Assembly: GCF_030866825.1 (NCBI RefSeq)
Contig: NZ_CP133020.1
Span: 3,844,001-3,908,000, forward strand
Direction: 5' to 3'
DNA: 64,000 bases
Source: Rathayibacter sp. SW19
GTDB lineage: Bacteria; Actinomycetota; Actinomycetes; Actinomycetales; Microbacteriaceae
Shown in pieces: positions 34,760 through 43,578 of the stretch. A model generated the notes under the pieces. The model was not told the origin of the DNA and ran no database searches. It saw only the letters and a program-made list of their open reading frames with translations. The translations under genes were made by a program, and so were the position numbers. Position 1 is the stretch's first letter, and each line of letters begins with the position of its first letter.

Positions 34760-35669
34760 GCGGCACCGCTTTTTCCGTTCGGGGGCCTTCGGCCAGTCGA
34801 CGGGCGGCTCGCTGCTGCGCGATCAGCAGGATCACCAGGAAAATCGTCAACACCAAGGCCAGTGCCGCGCCGAACGGCCAGTCACGTGCCTTCAAGAATT
34901 GGTCGCGCACCAGGTTGCCGATGAGTTGCGTCTTGCCGCCGCCGAGAAGCTCGGGAATGATGAAGTTGCCCATGGCGGGCACGAACACAAAGATGCATCC
35001 GGTCAGCGCCCCGGGTATCGATAGTGGCAGGGTGATCGTGCGGAAGACCCGAAACGCACCGGAGCCCAGAATCGTTGCCGCCTCGGGAAGTTGGGGATCT
35101 TGAGACGACAAGGATGAATAGAGCGGCAGAACCATGAGTGGGAGGTACATGTAGAGCAATCCCACGATCACGGCCGGCTGCGTATACAACATCTGGATCG
35201 GATCATGGATGATTCCGAGACTCTGCAACGCCTGATTGATCCACCCCGCGTTGTTGAAGAGCAGGATCAGCGCATACGTGCGAATAAGAAAGTTCGTCCA
35301 GAACGGCAGCAGCACCGCGATGAGCGCGACGGTGCGCCACTTGGCCGGGAGCCGCGCAATCACCAGAGCAGTCGGATAGCCCAGCAGCAGGGCAAGGAGC
35401 GTGACGATCGTCGCGGTTCCAATGGAGTTCAGGATCACACCGATGTACAGCGGATCCGTCAGCCTCACAAAGTTGTCCAACGTGAACGTGAAGACCACGC
35501 CACCGAAGCGGCCGCGCTGAAAGAACGAATAGACCGTGATCAGAATCACAGGAACGAGAACAAAGGCAACCAGAACAAGGGTCCCAGGGGCCAGTAGCGG
35601 CAGTGCCGTCAGGCTCCGGCGTTCTCTCCCGGGAGAGCGCGCCGGAGCCGTGACGCTATCAGTCGTCAT
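34752..35669 (-). CDS. potB: Polyamine-type ABC transporter permease (PotB-like)
   Basis: A 305-aa permease; a basic cytoplasmic N-terminus (ARSPGRERRSLTALPLLAP) precedes six helices, and the EAA loop reads LPEAATILGSGAFRVFRTITL. It lies 21 bp after the potD-like gene and forms the membrane channel with the PotC-like subunit. Confidence 0.85.
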   Translation of the reverse strand: MTTDSVTAPARSPGRERRSLTALPLLAPGTLVLVAFVLVPVILITVYSFFQRGRFGGVVFTFTLDNFVRLTDPLYIGVILNSIGTATIVTLLALLLGYPTALVIARLPAKWRTVALIAVLLPFWTNFLIRTYALILLFNNAGWINQALQSLGIIHDPIQMLYTQPAVIVGLLYMYLPLMVLPLYSSLSSQDPQLPEAATILGSGAFRVFRTITLPLSIPGALTGCIFVFVPAMGNFIIPELLGGGKTQLIGNLVRDQFLKARDWPFGAALALVLTIFLVILLIAQQRAARRLAEGPRTEKAVPRA

Positions 35670-35690
35670 GAAGTGTCGAATCCTGCTTAC

Positions 35691-36782
35691 CTAGCCGGCT
35701 GCGGCGATTTCAGTGGCGAGCCTGGTGTACTTCGGGCTGTATTCGCCGAGGTCGACGACCGACTCGCCCTTGGTCAACTCTGAGGGAGGCACGGCGAGGG
35801 TCGGATACGTCTCAAGTAGGTCCGGGGCGAGTTGCTCCATCGCGGCCTTGTTGGGAACCTGGTACAGGATGTTTTCCGTCGCCCACGATTGCACCTTCGT
35901 GTCCAGGATGTAGTTGACGAATGCCATGGCTGCCTCTTTGTTCTTCGATGTCTTCAGAACAGTCATGGTGTCGACCCAAAGGTCGCTGCCTTCCTTGGGA
36001 ACGACGAACTTGATGTTGGGGTCTTCGGCGATGCCGTAGTTGCACCATCCGTCCCACGCTTCGGTCAGTGCGGCCTCACCGGAGACCAGCTTGGTGTAAA
36101 AAGTTGTGTCGTCGAACGCGAGCAGCGTGGACTTGGTCTTCAGCAGCTGCTTCTTGACTGCATCCAGTTCGGCAGGATTCGTCGAGTTGACGGAGTAGCC
36201 GAGCGCCTTCAGTGCGGGCAATGCCATCCATCGCTCGGTCGCAAGCATCGTCGTCTTTCCAACGAGCTCGGGCCGCGGATTCAGAAGGTCGTTCCACGAG
36301 GTGGGCGTGAAGTCGAGCAAGTCCGATCGATAGCACAGGCCGGTCGTGCCCCAGGTATAGGGCATTGAGAACTTGTTGCCCGGATCGTAAGCGAGTTTGG
36401 TGGCCTCCGGGTACAGGTTGGACGCGTTCGGGATCATCGACTTGTCGAGTTGCTGCAACAGGCCTGCCTCGTTCAGCGCTTCCGCATACTGACCAGACAC
36501 AAACGCGACATCAATGCCGGAGTCGCCACCAGCAGTGAGCTTCGCTGCGATCTCCTCATTTGTGGCGTGATTGACGATCTTTACCGGCACCCCGGTGGCC
36601 GCCTCAAACTTCTTCGCAAGGTCTTCGGGGTAGTAGTCCGCCCAAATTCCCACAACGAGCTTTTGAGTCTTGATGTCCGCTTTCGGATCGAGTGTTTCAC
36701 TCGTTCCGCCGCTCGCACAGGACGACAGGGCAAAGGCCGTGAGCGTCGCCGCCGCCAGAATCGGGATCTTCTTGAATCGCAC
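35691..36782 (-). CDS. potD: Polyamine-type substrate-binding lipoprotein (PotD-like)
   Basis: A 363-aa exported binding protein with a lipobox (ALSSC) and the PotD/PotF fold markers (WADYYPEDLAKKFEAATGVPVKIV, MPYTWGTTGLCYRSDLL, EAALTEAWDGW). It captures the substrate outside the membrane. The acidic/aromatic pocket character suits polyamines or related amines; exact ligand not readable. First gene of the minus-strand operon, with a GGAGG site 10 nt before the ATG. Confidence 0.85.
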   Translation of the reverse strand: MRFKKIPILAAATLTAFALSSCASGGTSETLDPKADIKTQKLVVGIWADYYPEDLAKKFEAATGVPVKIVNHATNEEIAAKLTAGGDSGIDVAFVSGQYAEALNEAGLLQQLDKSMIPNASNLYPEATKLAYDPGNKFSMPYTWGTTGLCYRSDLLDFTPTSWNDLLNPRPELVGKTTMLATERWMALPALKALGYSVNSTNPAELDAVKKQLLKTKSTLLAFDDTTFYTKLVSGEAALTEAWDGWCNYGIAEDPNIKFVVPKEGSDLWVDTMTVLKTSKNKEAAMAFVNYILDTKVQSWATENILYQVPNKAAMEQLAPDLLETYPTLAVPPSELTKGESVVDLGEYSPKYTRLATEIAAAG

Positions 36783-37246
36783 GCGTGCCTCCAGGGGGAC
36801 TCTGCACGAGTCCGTTCTCGGGCAGGTTGGGCAATTGTCGCATCAAGTCAACATGGATTGCAAACCCAAAGTTGTCCTCACGTTAGATGTCTACGTCTGA
36901 AATTGTGGATTCATTTAAGTGGCTGAAGGAAATTCGCTGATTGCGCCACGGCCAGTGACACCAGCCGACCCAATTCTGCCATCGCCAGTGACTACTGGCG
37001 AATTGGCCGCGTCGCTGTTGAGTGCTTAAGCGCATATGCATGATCTTTGATGATCCAATGCCAACTTCATCCGATGATGCTGGATCCGCAACTTACGCCG
37101 AGTGAGCCTGCTGGATTGTCACGGTTTTGTAGACAAGGACTGACAACGTCGCTATGGTCGACGGAAATGCCCAGAAACACCCATGGTCTGATCAGCAATT
37201 TGTTGAATCCCCATACCCAGCCGTGATAACAAACAAAGGAGTTTCT
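36783..37246. promoter_or_regulatory. Divergent control region between potD and amine oxidase genes
   Basis: A 464-bp region, visibly richer in A+T than its surroundings, with no credible gene. It contains an 18-bp perfect palindrome, CGCCAGTGACTACTGGCG (36983-37000), and a second half-site GCCAGTGAC at 36951-36959. These are candidate operators for a regulator controlling both operons; the Lrp-type protein at 41936 is a possible partner. Confidence 0.5.
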
Positions 37247-38764
37247 ATGACCGACGTCACACGCCGCGGATTTGTCACCGGCGGGCTTGGCATAGCCGCC
37301 GGAATCGCCGCCGCCGGCATTGCCAACGCTGCCGCCTTCGCTGGTCCACCGATCAGCCCAGGCGATGGCCACGGCAATGGGACACCATCGCTCAATCACC
37401 CGACTGGCGACAAGAAGAACTGGGATGTCATTGTCGTCGGCGCCGGCGCGGCCGGGATCGGCGCGGCTCGGACGCTGATCGATCAGAAGCCGGGCTTGCG
37501 GGTTCTGATCGTCGAAGCCCGCGATCGGATCGGCGGTCGAATGTACACCGACCGAACCACTCTGGGCATTCCGGTCGAGCGCGGCTGCGAGTTGGTGCAC
37601 GGCGGCCCGTACGCGTCCACCTACCCGTGGATCAAGCAGGCCGATTTCGACATGCGGATGTTCCAGAACAACTACATCAACTTGGCCGATGTGCCAAGAA
37701 CATCGCCGTCTTCAAACTGGCACCAATGGGACTCGCCCACCTCATGGCTCTTCCCGCTCGGAATGCCCGATTCGCTCATCCAGCATGACCCGGTAGGCCA
37801 GAAAGTGCCGCTGCCAGCCGCGCTTCCGGGTGAGTTCGCCGACGCCTATTTGCTGCGCCTCGGTGTGACCGCGGCGAACACGCCGAGCGGCCTGAACTAT
37901 CGCCTGACAGACGACAGCGAGCCGTTGTATAACAAGTCAGCCTCGAGCGTGGGCAATCACCTCAGGAACTGCATACGATACACGTTGCATCCCGAGCAAG
38001 CTCCGGCTCAGGAGATTCTGGACCCGAACGATTCGAGATACAACAATGGCGACTATAAGATCGTCGGCGGTTACGACCAATTGCTTCGCTTCATCGCCGG
38101 CGACGTGCCGGTCATGCTCAAGACCGCAGTCACAGAGGTGACATACACCCCCAATGGTGTTGAGCTCCTGACGTCAAATGGTGCGATGTTCGGGCGTCGA
38201 GTCATCTTCGCCGTTCCGGCTGGCGTCATGAAGCACCGTGACATCGCCTTCGCGCCGGGCCTGCCCGCCGCCAAGTGGGCGGCCTTCGATGCATTCAACT
38301 ACAGCAACATCTTCAAGTGCGCGCTTGAGTTCAAGGGGAAGGTATTCACCCCGAATGGCACTGACAACTGGGGCTACGCCGAATCGATGGACCAGTTCCC
38401 GACCACACTGTGGAACGCCTCGATTGCTTACCCGGGCTACAAGGGCCAAGTCATCGTCGGATGGGAGACCGGCGCTGCAGCCCGTGAGCTGCATTCGCTC
38501 TCACTCGAAGACAAGTACAACGCAGTACTCGACGTGGTGCGCAAGGCTGCGGGCGACCCCGGTCTGAAGTATCACAAGGCCGTGATGACCGACTGGGCTA
38601 ACGAGCCGTACTCGTGGGGTCCGTACGGGGGTGGCGGCAATGCAAGTGACATGTCCGCCACCGTGAACGATGTTCTGTACTGGGCAGGAATGCGTACAAG
38701 CAACGTCAGTGCGTCGTACTCCTCTGGCGTCACGCAGGCAAGCCAGCTACTCAAGGCGCTATAG
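37247..38764 (+). CDS. Tat-exported flavin amine oxidase
   Basis: A 505-aa FAD enzyme. The ATG at 37247 has an AAAGGAG site 5 nt upstream. It begins with a twin-arginine signal (TRRGFVTGGLGIAAG), so it is folded with FAD and exported. The dinucleotide motif is VIVVGAGAAGIGAARTL, followed by EARDRIGGRMYT, the hallmark of monoamine/polyamine oxidases. The usual C-terminal FAGE.TS element appears as YWAGMRTSNVSASYSSG, with Met replacing Glu. It probably oxidises an amine outside the membrane to an aldehyde, ammonia and peroxide. It opens an operon with ALDH, an FAD oxidoreductase and an Lrp regulator. Confidence 0.82.
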   Translation: MTDVTRRGFVTGGLGIAAGIAAAGIANAAAFAGPPISPGDGHGNGTPSLNHPTGDKKNWDVIVVGAGAAGIGAARTLIDQKPGLRVLIVEARDRIGGRMYTDRTTLGIPVERGCELVHGGPYASTYPWIKQADFDMRMFQNNYINLADVPRTSPSSNWHQWDSPTSWLFPLGMPDSLIQHDPVGQKVPLPAALPGEFADAYLLRLGVTAANTPSGLNYRLTDDSEPLYNKSASSVGNHLRNCIRYTLHPEQAPAQEILDPNDSRYNNGDYKIVGGYDQLLRFIAGDVPVMLKTAVTEVTYTPNGVELLTSNGAMFGRRVIFAVPAGVMKHRDIAFAPGLPAAKWAAFDAFNYSNIFKCALEFKGKVFTPNGTDNWGYAESMDQFPTTLWNASIAYPGYKGQVIVGWETGAAARELHSLSLEDKYNAVLDVVRKAAGDPGLKYHKAVMTDWANEPYSWGPYGGGGNASDMSATVNDVLYWAGMRTSNVSASYSSGVTQASQLLKAL

Positions 38765-38799
38765 GCAGGCAACCTGCCGTCAAGCAGCATGACACTCAC

Positions 38800-38930
38800 G
38801 ATCGCATACGAGAATCCTATGAGAAATGATGTATCGTTAAGTATTAATCTAATTATTGTTGGATGAACAAGTCTTGATCACTTGACTTGTTTGTGGGCCC
38901 GAGTCGTGATGAACAGCGGTTCGGGCCCAC
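38800..38930 (+). promoter_or_regulatory. AT-rich spacer and hairpin before the aldehyde dehydrogenase gene
   Basis: An AT-rich stretch (38820-38870) that could hold a second promoter precedes a stem of GTGGGCCCGA (38893-38902) and TCGGGCCCAC (38921-38930). No U-run follows, so this is more likely an mRNA processing or regulatory stem than a terminator. Confidence 0.4.
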
Positions 38931-39000
38931 GGCACGTGCAAAACACATAAATCGAGAACCCGTGACGGCACAGACGCCTCACGATCTGAGAGAGGTTTCC

Positions 39001-40458
39001 ATGCAAGCCCTGCCCACCCCCTCCCATGAGCAGCTCTATATCAATGGCGAGTACACCGACGGTACATCCGGTCAGAGTGTCGATATCATCAGCCCGGCGA
39101 CCGGGCAGCGCATTGCGTCGCTGCCGGTTCCTGGTCGCCCCGAGTTGGATCGTGCGGTGGCTGCCGCGCGCGAAGCGCAAAGCGCGTGGCGCGACGTCGG
39201 AGTATGGCAGCGCGCCGCAATCTGCCACCGCATCGGAACTGAGTTGGAAAAGCGCGTCGACGAACTCGCACGGTTGCAGACCCTGGAACAGGGCAAGCCC
39301 CTGGCGGAGTCCATTGCCGACATCAAAGAGGCCGCACAACTGTTCCACCTGCACGCCGAGGATGCCGTGCGGCTGCACGGTGAGACGATGCCGTCGAACG
39401 ACACCAACAAGCGGATGTGGACCTTCTACCGCCCAGTCGGAACGTGGGCGATCATCACGCCCTGGAACTTCCCGCTGCTGATGCTCGCGGAGTTCGTGGC
39501 ACCCGGACTGGCCACCGGCAACGCGCACGTTGTGAAGCCGCCGACGCACACCGCGTTGACGGTGCTGGCAGCGCTCGAGGCCTTCGAGGAAGCGGGATTG
39601 CCGCGCGGACTCGTGAATGTGCTGCCCGGTGAAGGTGCCTTCGGTGCCGAGCTGGTCTCGCATCCCGGAATCGACGCCATCGGCTTCATCGGCTCGTCAG
39701 CGACCGGCGCGAAAATCCACGCGGGGTCTGGACTCAAGCGCTCCATCATGGAGATGTCGGGCAACGGCCCAGTGATCGTGCTCGCCGATGCCGACATCGA
39801 GGCCGCCGCCCGCGCTGCTGCCGTCGGCGCATACTTCTGCGCGGGCCAGGTGTGCTGTGCGACGGAGAGGGTACTCGTACACGCTGACGTGCACGACCGC
39901 TTCATCGAGGCACTCGTTAAGACGGCACAGGATGTGAGGCTAGGCGACCCCTTCGACCCCGCGGTCAACCTTGGGCCGTTGAACAACGAGGGTGTCGCGA
40001 GCAAGATGGACCGGCACATGGCCGACGCCACCAGCCGCGGGTTCGACGTTCTTGTCGGCGGCGGCCGCAGGGCGGGGATGCCGACGGAGCTGTACTACGA
40101 ATTCACCATCATCGATGGTGTCACCGAAGACAGCCTGCTCAGCACCGAGGAATCGTTCGGCCCCGTCGTGCCGGTGATCACCGGCTCATCGGACGACGAC
40201 CTGCTGCGCATCGCAAATGCCGACCCGCTCGGGTTGCAGTCTGCGGTGTTCACGAACGACCTGTCGAAGGCTTATCGCTTCGTCGAGGAACTCCAGACCG
40301 GTCAAGTCGTCGTGAACGACAGCAACGGCTTCTGGGATATTAACATGCCCTTCGGCGGCGCGGGCGGCAAGAACACCGGATGGGGGCGAATCGGCGGCAA
40401 ACACACGCTGCTCGACATGAGCGATCTCCGCACGGGAGTCATCCACCTCAACCGCTGA
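39001..40458 (+). CDS. NAD(P)-dependent aldehyde dehydrogenase
   Basis: A 485-aa ALDH-superfamily enzyme oxidising an aldehyde to its acid. Cofactor and active-site signatures: TPWNFPLLML, general-base Glu in MEMSGNGP, catalytic Cys in CAGQVCCATERV. The ATG at 39001 has a GAGAGAGG site; an ATG at 38887 would run through the hairpin. Its place after an amine oxidase suggests aminoaldehyde oxidation, as in putrescine breakdown (PuuC/KauB-type) or succinate-semialdehyde oxidation. Confidence 0.88.
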   Translation: MQALPTPSHEQLYINGEYTDGTSGQSVDIISPATGQRIASLPVPGRPELDRAVAAAREAQSAWRDVGVWQRAAICHRIGTELEKRVDELARLQTLEQGKPLAESIADIKEAAQLFHLHAEDAVRLHGETMPSNDTNKRMWTFYRPVGTWAIITPWNFPLLMLAEFVAPGLATGNAHVVKPPTHTALTVLAALEAFEEAGLPRGLVNVLPGEGAFGAELVSHPGIDAIGFIGSSATGAKIHAGSGLKRSIMEMSGNGPVIVLADADIEAAARAAAVGAYFCAGQVCCATERVLVHADVHDRFIEALVKTAQDVRLGDPFDPAVNLGPLNNEGVASKMDRHMADATSRGFDVLVGGGRRAGMPTELYYEFTIIDGVTEDSLLSTEESFGPVVPVITGSSDDDLLRIANADPLGLQSAVFTNDLSKAYRFVEELQTGQVVVNDSNGFWDINMPFGGAGGKNTGWGRIGGKHTLLDMSDLRTGVIHLNR

Positions 40459-40538
40459 GTGGAGTGGTGCTGCGGGATGCCGACTACGGCTCCCGCAGCA
40501 CCCGGTCAGGCTCGCACGTGAACGAAAGATGACGCACC

Positions 40539-41939
40539 ATGCCGCACACTGCACTACCGACGACGTTGACTGCCGCGCGGCCTGTTCCGTTCTGGTTGGA
40601 TGAGAGCCCCACCCCCGATGCGCTTTCGAAGCTCAGCCACGACGCATCCGCCGACCTCCTTGTCATTGGCGGCGGATACACCGGATTGTGGACGGCGCTC
40701 TTGGCGAAGGAAGCCGATCCTGCTGCGCGGGTCGTGCTCATCGAGGGGGAAACGATCGGACACGCGGCCAGCGGTCGGAACGGCGGATTCTGCTCACCCA
40801 GCCTGACGCACGGTTTGTCCAATGGGCTCACCCGCTGGCCTCGCGAGATTGACACGCTGGTGCGCCTCGGCCAAGAGAATCTGCGGGCGATCGAGACCAC
40901 TCTCGAACGCTACGGCGTTGACGCCGACTTCAAGGTGGCCGGGAAGGCCGGTTTCGCTCGCACCCCGTGGCAGGCAAAACAACTGCAGGCTGGCGCAGAG
41001 GCCAGCACGCTGCACGGCGATCCTGTGCGCATGATCCCGACAGCGGAGCTCGGCGAATGGACCTCGTCACCCGAATTCATCGCCGGAGCATACTGGCCTC
41101 ACTACGCTCTCGTCGACCCATACAAGCTCGCCATCGGCTTGAGCAATATCTGCCAGGGGCTCGGCGTGGAGCTGTATGAACACACGACGGCCACACTGGT
41201 AGGCGAAGCCGCAGGTTCTCGTGTGCGCGTCCACACTGCCGGCGGCGTCATCGACGCCGAACGGGTCGTACTGGCCACGAATGCCGCGAAGCCACTCTTG
41301 CGACGGTTGGCATTGACCGTCATCCCGGTCTACGACTACGCGCTGGTAACCGAACCGCTCACCGACGAGCAGTTCGATTCCATCGGATGGGGCGGTGACT
41401 ACGGAATCACCGACACCGGCAATCAATTCCACTACTCGCGCAAGACGGCTGACGGACGCATCCTGTGGGGCGGATACGACGCGATCTACCGTTACGGTTC
41501 CGCTCGGGACGAAGCCGGCACGCAGCGACCTGAAACTTTTGGCACTCTTGCCAGGAATTTCGCTCAAACTTTCCCACAGCTGGCCGACGTCGCCTTCAGC
41601 CATGCGTGGGGGGGAATCGTAGACTCTTCCACGCGATTCTGCGTAACGACGGGTACTGCCGCGCGCGGCCGGATCGCATACGCCCTCGGCTACACCGGGC
41701 TGGGTGTGAGCGCAACCAGGTTCGCGGCGCAAGCCATGCTCGACCTGCTCGACGGGGTCGACAACCCTACTACCAGGCTCCAGATGATCAAGCGCCGTTC
41801 CATACCGTTTCCGCCGGAGCCGGTCCGTTCCGTCGGTGTTCAACTGACGAAGAGGTCGATGGCGCGTGAGGACCAGACCGGCCGAAGGAATACCTGGTTG
41901 CGCGTCATGGACGCAGTCGGATTCGGGTTCGACTCATGA
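40539..41939 (+). CDS. FAD-dependent oxidoreductase (PuuB/DAO-like)
   Basis: A 466-aa DAO-superfamily protein: VIGGGYTGLWTALLAKE FAD motif, then EGETIGHAASGRNGGFC, typical of gamma-glutamylputrescine oxidase and related amine oxidases. Predicted cytosolic, unlike the exported amine oxidase upstream. No gamma-glutamylputrescine synthetase (PuuA) is nearby, so a full Puu pathway cannot be claimed. The stop overlaps the next start by 4 bp. Confidence 0.82.
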   Translation: MPHTALPTTLTAARPVPFWLDESPTPDALSKLSHDASADLLVIGGGYTGLWTALLAKEADPAARVVLIEGETIGHAASGRNGGFCSPSLTHGLSNGLTRWPREIDTLVRLGQENLRAIETTLERYGVDADFKVAGKAGFARTPWQAKQLQAGAEASTLHGDPVRMIPTAELGEWTSSPEFIAGAYWPHYALVDPYKLAIGLSNICQGLGVELYEHTTATLVGEAAGSRVRVHTAGGVIDAERVVLATNAAKPLLRRLALTVIPVYDYALVTEPLTDEQFDSIGWGGDYGITDTGNQFHYSRKTADGRILWGGYDAIYRYGSARDEAGTQRPETFGTLARNFAQTFPQLADVAFSHAWGGIVDSSTRFCVTTGTAARGRIAYALGYTGLGVSATRFAAQAMLDLLDGVDNPTTRLQMIKRRSIPFPPEPVRSVGVQLTKRSMAREDQTGRRNTWLRVMDAVGFGFDS

Positions 41940-42490
41940 GGGCGGGCATTTCTTCCACCACTATCGTTGACGGCATGGTAGATCTCTCAGACATGGACGA
42001 TATCGACCGGGACATCGTGGCCGTCTTGCAGGTGGACGGGCGCCGCTCCTATGCGGAGATCGCGAAACAGCTCGGCATCCCAGCGTCTTCGGTGCGGTAT
42101 CGCACGAAGCGTTTGGAGGATGCCGGGATCCTGCAGGTTGTCGGCATTGCCAACCCCTTGGCGATCGGCTTCCATCGCCTCGCGATGATCGGCCTGCGCA
42201 CGACTGCAGGGCAATCCAAAGCGGTCTGTGACGCCCTGTCCGCGTTTCCTGAAACCAGCTATGTCGTCCTGACGACCGGCCGTTACGATGTCCTTGCCGA
42301 GGTGATCTGCCGAGACATCGCCCACTTCGTCGAAGTGGTCAATGACCGTATGCAGGCCATCGAAGGTGTCGTCTCCACCGAGTCATTTTTCGTACTAGAA
42401 GTGCACAAGCTGGCGTACGGATGGGGTGTCGGGAGCGTTCAAGGCTCTGGCGGTTCCACAGAACCCGCCCGCGTTGCGGGTCCATTCTGA
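41936..42490 (+). CDS. Lrp/AsnC-family transcriptional regulator
   Basis: A 184-aa regulator with an N-terminal helix-turn-helix (RRSYAEIAKQLGIPASSVRYRTKRL) and a C-terminal RAM ligand-sensing domain (ETSYVVLTTGRYDVLAEV). The ATG overlaps the preceding stop (ATGA); an internal ATG at 41975 is an alternative. As last gene of the amine-oxidation operon it likely senses an amino acid or amine and controls this operon and the pot genes. Confidence 0.83.
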   Translation: MRAGISSTTIVDGMVDLSDMDDIDRDIVAVLQVDGRRSYAEIAKQLGIPASSVRYRTKRLEDAGILQVVGIANPLAIGFHRLAMIGLRTTAGQSKAVCDALSAFPETSYVVLTTGRYDVLAEVICRDIAHFVEVVNDRMQAIEGVVSTESFFVLEVHKLAYGWGVGSVQGSGGSTEPARVAGPF

Positions 42491-42546
42491 GCCCGTCGTC
42501 CGAGGGACCGACCCGGCGGCTGGGTCTCATGTGCGGCTACTGTGCA

Positions 42547-43578
42547 CTACCTGCCGGGGTGCACGATCGACTTCAGGGTCGCGGGATCGCCGGTTGAGAG
42601 GAGGGCGGCTTCAACCTGTTCCAGGCCATAGTGTCCTGTGACCATGCCGTCGAGATCGACGACTGCGCGACTGACCAGGTCGATGGCCGTTGGCCAAGTG
42701 TTCGCATAGCGGAAGACACCCGTCACGACAAGTTCATTGTTCTGGATTAGCGGGATCGGCAGAGCCACTTCGGGCGCCCCCATTCCGACCAGAACCACAC
42801 GCCCGGCTGGGCGCAGTTCCCTGATTCCAGTCTTGACCGCGACCGCTGCGCCGGAGGCGTCGATGAAGGCGTCGACGTCGAGCCCCAGGGTGCCGACGGC
42901 CTCCGCAGCGGGATCGATCACTCTGGTCGCACCGAATCGGAGGGCCTGACTTCTGCGCTGCTCGTCCAGATCCGTCAAGATGACCTCGCTCGCGCCATAC
43001 GCGCGCGCAACCTGTGCGGTGACGATTCCGATCGGGCCGCTTCCGGTGATCAGAACCCGGGAGCCTGCTGTGAACCGCGCCTTCCGCGCCGTAGCAATGG
43101 CGACCGACAATGGTTCGAGCAGCGCGGCGGCATCGTCGCTCATGGCATCCGGAATCGCGTGAGCGAAATGCGACTGGATCGTCACGTACTCCGCGAACGC
43201 GCCGTCAACTCCGGGAACCGCATAGAACTCCATCTCGGGGTCGAGGTTATACCGGCCGCTCAGTGTCTCGCGTGACGTGGTGGTCGGTCGCTGCGGCTCG
43301 ATCGAAACACGCTCGCCGATACGAGATGGATCGATCGCGACGCCGACAGCTACGACCGTGCCACTGGACTCGTGACCGAGAACAAGCGGTTCGGTTACGA
43401 CCCAGTCGCCGAGGCCGCCCTCCCTGTAGAAGTGCACGTCGGAGCCGCACACACCCACGGAGGACACCTGGACCAGAACTTGATCCGGCCCGACCACCGG
43501 CACCGGCCGCTCTTGCACTTCAAGCGTAGCCGCGCGCAACAGCACACTTGCCCGCATCGTGTTAGGAATCTCACTCAC
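42547..43578 (-). CDS. Zinc-type alcohol/polyol dehydrogenase (sorbitol dehydrogenase-like)
   Basis: A 343-aa medium-chain dehydrogenase oxidising a polyol with NAD(P). Catalytic zinc ligands are visible in VGVCGSDVHFYREGG and LVLGHESSG; the Rossmann motif is ITGSGPIGIV. The loop that normally carries four structural-zinc Cys reads RPTTTSRETLSGRYNLDPEM, with none of them. Last gene of the tetritol-type operon; it overlaps the DeoR gene by 4 bp. Probably one of two polyol-oxidising steps here. Confidence 0.85.
   Translation of the reverse strand: MSEIPNTMRASVLLRAATLEVQERPVPVVGPDQVLVQVSSVGVCGSDVHFYREGGLGDWVVTEPLVLGHESSGTVVAVGVAIDPSRIGERVSIEPQRPTTTSRETLSGRYNLDPEMEFYAVPGVDGAFAEYVTIQSHFAHAIPDAMSDDAAALLEPLSVAIATARKARFTAGSRVLITGSGPIGIVTAQVARAYGASEVILTDLDEQRRSQALRFGATRVIDPAAEAVGTLGLDVDAFIDASGAAVAVKTGIRELRPAGRVVLVGMGAPEVALPIPLIQNNELVVTGVFRYANTWPTAIDLVSRAVVDLDGMVTGHYGLEQVEAALLSTGDPATLKSIVHPGR

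Noticed and set aside
34739..37095. Arg/Gln/His-rich plus-strand frames opposite the pot genes
   Set aside because: They are shadows of the minus-strand permease and binding-protein genes, with no recognisable domain.
38887..39000. An N-terminal extension of the aldehyde dehydrogenase
   Set aside because: The extra 38 codons run through a GC hairpin and lack a ribosome-binding site; the ATG at 39001 has a good one and fits family length.
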